Program-made: the position numbers and the translations under genes
Notes under the pieces: model-generated
Seen by the model: the letters and a program-made list of their open reading frames with translations, nothing else
The model's database searches: none
What the model was told of the DNA's origin: nothing
Shown: positions 50,871 through 54,736 of the stretch, one piece after another
Position numbering within the stretch: the first letter of the stretch is position 1
How the letters are laid out: each line of letters begins with the position of its first letter
Source of the DNA: Nitrospira sp.
GTDB lineage: Bacteria; Nitrospirota; Nitrospiria; Nitrospirales; Nitrospiraceae
Length of the DNA stretch: 54,736 nt
Direction: 5' to 3'
Assembly (NCBI GenBank): GCA_029865485.1
Contig: JAOUGT010000004.1
Coordinates: 1 to 54,736 of the forward strand

Positions 50871-51258
50871 TTCGCTATCTTTCCTTAGCTGAGGTTCTCG
50901 CACTCCACAGAGTTGTACTTGATCGCTGGGGTGGTGCGGCTGGGATTTGAGATCTCGGTGCTCTGGAATCTGCATTGGCCCAACCACGCCAGAGTTTTCC
51001 GGACAAGATCTCTATCCCACTCTCACCAGTAAAGCTGCGGCTCTTTGCTTTTCCTTGGTCCTCAATCATCCCTTCATCGACGGAAACAAAAGGATCGGAC
51101 ATGCCGCAATGGAAACTTTCCTGGTCCTCAACGGATATGAACTCGATGCGACCGCCGACGAACAAGAACGAATCATGCTGGATCTAGCGGCGGGAAATCT
51201 TTCTCGGAACATATTTGAAGATTGGATACAACAACACACCAACCAGCCAGCAAAATAG
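50867..51258 (+). pseudogene. Doc (Fic/Doc family) toxin pseudogene: TGA plus frameshift
   Basis: MIRYLSLAEVLALHRVVLDRWGGAAGI*DLGALESALAQPRQSF, then shifted frame GQDLYPTLTSKAAALCFSLVLNHPFIDGNKRIGHAAMETFLVLNGYELDATADEQERIML. Confidence 0.85.
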
Positions 51259-51470
51259 CCGCTCACCAAACCATTCGTCAGACCGATTCAACCCGACCAT
51301 CCTGTAAGTTTAGCGGACTTGCTGAAGTTATTTGTTGGCCCCATGGAACTCTAAGAAGTTTGAGCACATACAATAGAGGTTCGGTGTGGAAAAATGCGTC
51401 AGAATACGCGGGCTAAGCCATTGCCTATATGTCCTCGGCTTCACATATTGTCGCGGAACAGAATGGATCG

Positions 51471-52025
51471 CTACTGATCCGCCGCACCCCCTCCCCGCAC
51501 GCACCAGACTTTGAAGGCAGAAGCTTTACTGGCCATGTGGACATGGCCATCGCTCAAGTGGAGATGCCAGGCCTTTGAGGGATCGGCATCTGCAGAAGCC
51601 GACCAATAGAATCCAGTGGGGTTATTCAGAAACGGATGCCCGGACGGCAGCATCGCAGCAGAATCCTGGACAGATGGGTCAAGTAGGCTGGTCAGTTCCA
51701 CAATCGACGGTAACCTCCACCCTCTCTGGCCACCAATCGTCTTATTCAGACAAGCAGACTTGGCCGCCTTCCAATCAGTGCGTGCCGTAGCAGGAGATCG
51801 CTCCCAGAGCAGACCCGTGTCTTGATCCAACACCGCCTCACTGTTGAAGTTCGCTAAGACGATGAACCGCGCCTCCGTCGGCAGAGTTCGATTCCACGAA
51901 GCGACGAACGGAGATGACCGATCCGGCGTAGGTTGAGCCTGCCCCACATCGGCCAGACCAACACTAAAGACAAGGGCACTGCTGACAACTCCATTGATGA
52001 TTCGCCGACGCTTCGGTTCCACCAT
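51471..52025 (-). CDS. DUF1566 domain protein with signal peptide
   Basis: DTGLLWERSPATARTDWKAAKSAC...GWRLPSIVELTSLLD...YWSASADADPSKAW. Confidence 0.85.
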   Translation of the reverse strand: MVEPKRRRIINGVVSSALVFSVGLADVGQAQPTPDRSSPFVASWNRTLPTEARFIVLANFNSEAVLDQDTGLLWERSPATARTDWKAAKSACLNKTIGGQRGWRLPSIVELTSLLDPSVQDSAAMLPSGHPFLNNPTGFYWSASADADPSKAWHLHLSDGHVHMASKASAFKVWCVRGGGAADQ

Positions 52026-52151
52026 AACCCGCCCCTCCAGACGATCAAGCGACCAACCACACTCATCCGATTGCGCCAATGCTGTTGCCGAGGTTCGTGA
52101 GAGAACAACACCTATCGAGAATTGATGGAAGACCAGAGTGAGATCCTTACG

Positions 52152-52739
52152 CTAGGCCCCCTGCTTTGCCTTGCCGCGCGCAACGAGGGCAACCACCTGC
52201 AGCAGTTTTTCAACTCGGGCCTTGTATTGATTCATGAATTGAGCCGTCCACATTGTGTTGTATTCGATGGCCGCACTCTTCTTCATCCCGGCATCTTTTT
52301 CTCCGACCGGAGAGGAGTAGTGCGCGATCAGACGATCCAGTTCCTCTTCGCCGAAATTTCTCGAATAGGCCTGTTTCAGGTGATCATGGAGGGTTTCCAT
52401 CCTCCCCATGGACTGTCGAATATCTTTCAGGAAGGCCTCAAGCAGCCGTTCTATCTCCTTCTTGGTCTCACCTGACACGTTGGGGTAGCTGGCTGCGATG
52501 GACTTTCGGATTTGTTGCTCGTATTCGCTGACGTATTTCTGCGTGAGGGACTCGTATTCTGACTCCAGTTCCGAAACTCGGATCAGGGTCAGCAACCTCT
52601 CAATCTTGATGGACTTGGAATTCTCGATCGTGGCCGCGCTTGCAGCAGTCCCAGCAACCCCCAACGTCATGCCACAGAAGCATCCAAGTAAAGCAACCTG
52701 TGCAATGCTGCCAAGATGTCGTCTCTCCCGGTCGCGCAT
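52152..52739 (-). CDS. Exported DUF2059-like protein
   Basis: Signal peptide and RNFGEEELDRLIAHYSSPVGEKDAGMKKSAAI. Confidence 0.72.
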   Translation of the reverse strand: MRDRERRHLGSIAQVALLGCFCGMTLGVAGTAASAATIENSKSIKIERLLTLIRVSELESEYESLTQKYVSEYEQQIRKSIAASYPNVSGETKKEIERLLEAFLKDIRQSMGRMETLHDHLKQAYSRNFGEEELDRLIAHYSSPVGEKDAGMKKSAAIEYNTMWTAQFMNQYKARVEKLLQVVALVARGKAKQGA

Positions 52740-52802
52740 GGTCTCACCTCTTGCGACCGAGTCTACTCCGATTGGATTGATCGTCAAGAAATTGAGCGCC
52801 TT

Positions 52803-54374
52803 CTACGACCTGACGTCACTCGCGCGAATCGGTCCATAGGTGTGGCGTGCTCGCTGAAGTTCCTTGATATGCCGGCGCAACGCAGGGCCAAATGAGGATC
52901 GTTCCACCTCTGGACGAAACCGCTCACTCATTCGCGCGACATGAGTCATGGCCTCAGCCAACTCCTGCACGAGTGTGCGACCAGGGCCGGTCAGCCACCC
53001 TAACTGTTCATCGGCATACTGCAGATCGAGCAAAGAATACCGGACCGATTCCACTTCTTCCACACAACGGAAGCGCGCGCGCTGTAGGTCTCGCTGGGAA
53101 AGCCCGGCTTGCTTCCATCTCACTGATCCGTTACGCCCCGCCCCCCATGAGGCAAGATGCTGGAAGAGCAGCGCACCCATAGTAAAGGTGAAGGTCGCGT
53201 GAAGGATGCCCCGCAAGGGCCGAAGACTTCGTCTCCATGGAGAGTAGAAAATCTGCTGATTGTGGTCCCCACGATACATGACGTTCTTGCGCAGCAAGAG
53301 ATTCAAATGATGATGACTGTTCTCGTGAATGAGGTCATCAATCAGATCGAGATTGTCACGATCGAAACAATTGATAAACGACAGACCCGGTCGATGCCGA
53401 TAGCTGAAGCTGACCACACCCTTTGCATGAAGCGGGATGATGCGATTGGTCAACAGTGCCAGCACCTCATGACCATCAGGCCAGGCAAGTCGAATCGTCT
53501 CCCACGCACGAGTGATGCGTTCAACCTGGCGCCGATCAGTGGGCACGACCCTTCTCGGCTGGCGATCCTTCCCATAGACCAGCGTTGGACCAACGGTGAC
53601 GGGGCCAGCCTTGCCTTGGACCGCGATCACAGGAGAGTAGTATGCCCAATGCCATTGCCCAGTCTTCTCCTGAGCGGACCAGACCGGTGACACCATTCGA
53701 CCGACCCTCATCTTGATGCCGCGAGAATCGATTCGAAAGACCACAGCCCCCGACGCCTGTGACACGGCCTTTCGCACATCATGCGAGGCCTGACACCAGG
53801 CTCCAGCAATCCCCGTGGAGACAGTGCCGGGAGGTTCCGCCTTTTCAAAATTGTCCTTAAGATGGCCTGGTACATCCCATCGCTGCATCTTCTGCTGTTG
53901 CATCCAGGTGACCGACACCCCCGGATCAAACCAGAGCGCCTCCTGCATCAGTTCCCCTGCCAATCGTCGGCAGAGCCCAAACACCCGCCTTTCCAGACCA
54001 CGAGCTTGCGGACGTCCGCTTGGGAAGAGGTCATCGAAGTAGCCATGTTCGAAAAACTTCTCCTGACACTCAGCAAAGAACTGCGCGGTAAACTCCCGCC
54101 GATCCTGCTCCATTTTGAGCTGTCGGCACACATCAAGAAGGTACAAGAGATCATTCAGCGTCTCGATCCAGCCAACAACTTTCCAGGTGGAATAGGACTC
54201 CAGGGGGAAGACTGAACGGAGACGGTCAAAGAAACCGACTGGAAGTCTCAACTCCTGAGTTAGATCAACATAGTCAATGCGCAGTTCCCGACAGAGATCA
54301 GCATGAAGTCGACGCATCGAGAGGCGAAATTCATGCTGCAATTTGACGAGTGGATGTAGATCAAGCAAGGGCAT
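52803..54374 (-). CDS. HExxH-motif protein resembling RiPP-associated peptide-modification (putative aKG-HExxH beta-hydroxylase) proteins
   Basis: DLIDDLIHENSHHHLNLLL at 53307-53327 region, followed by QIFYSPWRRSLRPLRGILHATFTFTMGALLFQHLA. Confidence 0.72.
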   Translation of the reverse strand: MPLLDLHPLVKLQHEFRLSMRRLHADLCRELRIDYVDLTQELRLPVGFFDRLRSVFPLESYSTWKVVGWIETLNDLLYLLDVCRQLKMEQDRREFTAQFFAECQEKFFEHGYFDDLFPSGRPQARGLERRVFGLCRRLAGELMQEALWFDPGVSVTWMQQQKMQRWDVPGHLKDNFEKAEPPGTVSTGIAGAWCQASHDVRKAVSQASGAVVFRIDSRGIKMRVGRMVSPVWSAQEKTGQWHWAYYSPVIAVQGKAGPVTVGPTLVYGKDRQPRRVVPTDRRQVERITRAWETIRLAWPDGHEVLALLTNRIIPLHAKGVVSFSYRHRPGLSFINCFDRDNLDLIDDLIHENSHHHLNLLLRKNVMYRGDHNQQIFYSPWRRSLRPLRGILHATFTFTMGALLFQHLASWGAGRNGSVRWKQAGLSQRDLQRARFRCVEEVESVRYSLLDLQYADEQLGWLTGPGRTLVQELAEAMTHVARMSERFRPEVERSSFGPALRRHIKELQRARHTYGPIRASDVRS

Positions 54375-54491
54375 GTTGCAACGGCTACACTAATCTGGAC
54401 GGGACTCTAGCGCAGCAGACCAGTCCGTGCAAGGACGAAGACTGACTGCCTGGATATTCTCCCTCCCACGCTCTAACATAGACCTGCCATG

Positions 54492-54661
54492 CAGGCTGTT
54501 GAGAAAGCCCGCCAGCGGCGTTCTCGCATCGCTCAGAGGCTCAACGTACGGCCTGGGGAAATGCCTGTTCATACAGGCGATGGGTGGGCCGGGTGAAAAC
54601 AGTCGACGATTCGCCTCTTCGCTCGCTGCGGCCTTGCCGGACGGCCTTTCTGAACAGCCTG
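54492..54661. mobile_element. MITE/REP-like palindromic element, about 170 bp
   Basis: Terminal inverted repeats CAGGCTGTTGAGAAAGCC (54492-54509) and GGCCTTTCTGAACAGCCTG (54643-54661), with weaker internal complementarity. Confidence 0.7.
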
Positions 54662-54736
54662 GAGGCCACTGTGCTTCCGTTGGTGATCTCCAATGCTGTA
54701 CGTTTTCAGCATCGTGAATGTATTCGTCAACACACT

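Noticed and set aside
54390-54572. 60-aa minus-strand ORF upstream of the HExxH gene as a possible RiPP precursor
   Set aside because: Much of it is encoded by the palindromic repeat element and lacks a recognisable leader/core pattern.
1-54736. CRISPR arrays or cas genes
   Set aside because: No regularly spaced repeats or Cas-like proteins were seen.

Overview
The window is a GC-rich bacterial chromosomal segment of about 54.7 kb. It carries roughly 50 credible protein-coding genes on both strands. By my recognition the gene content and the short intergenic repeats resemble the Nitrospirota; this is inference, and no search was run. Core content: proA, ltaE, gnd-zwf, a FolB fusion, class II ribonucleotide reductase, hpnD-hpnE, family-4 UDG, tldD/pmbA, the uppS-cdsA-dxr-rseP-proS block, a GAF-containing PilB/GspE ATPase, an MltC-like transglycosylase, two tandem PilZ genes, a DEAD-box helicase and a KimA/APC-type permease. 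Accessory content: an intact RelE/Phd toxin-antitoxin pair with a visible operator/promoter, a doc toxin pseudogene beside an intact antitoxin, a MITE-like palindromic element at the right end, and tRNA-Thr 3'-half fragments (att-like) at the left end. Most promising leads: (1) a HExxH protein resembling RiPP-associated peptide-modification (putative beta-hydroxylase) proteins; (2) a perfect 12-bp hairpin that buries the Shine-Dalgarno of the PilZ operon; (3) adjacent overlapping HEAT and HD-GYP genes that appear to share an N-terminal domain; (4) a FolB-methyltransferase fusion; (5) orphan tRNA-Thr 3' halves suggesting an island boundary just left of the window.
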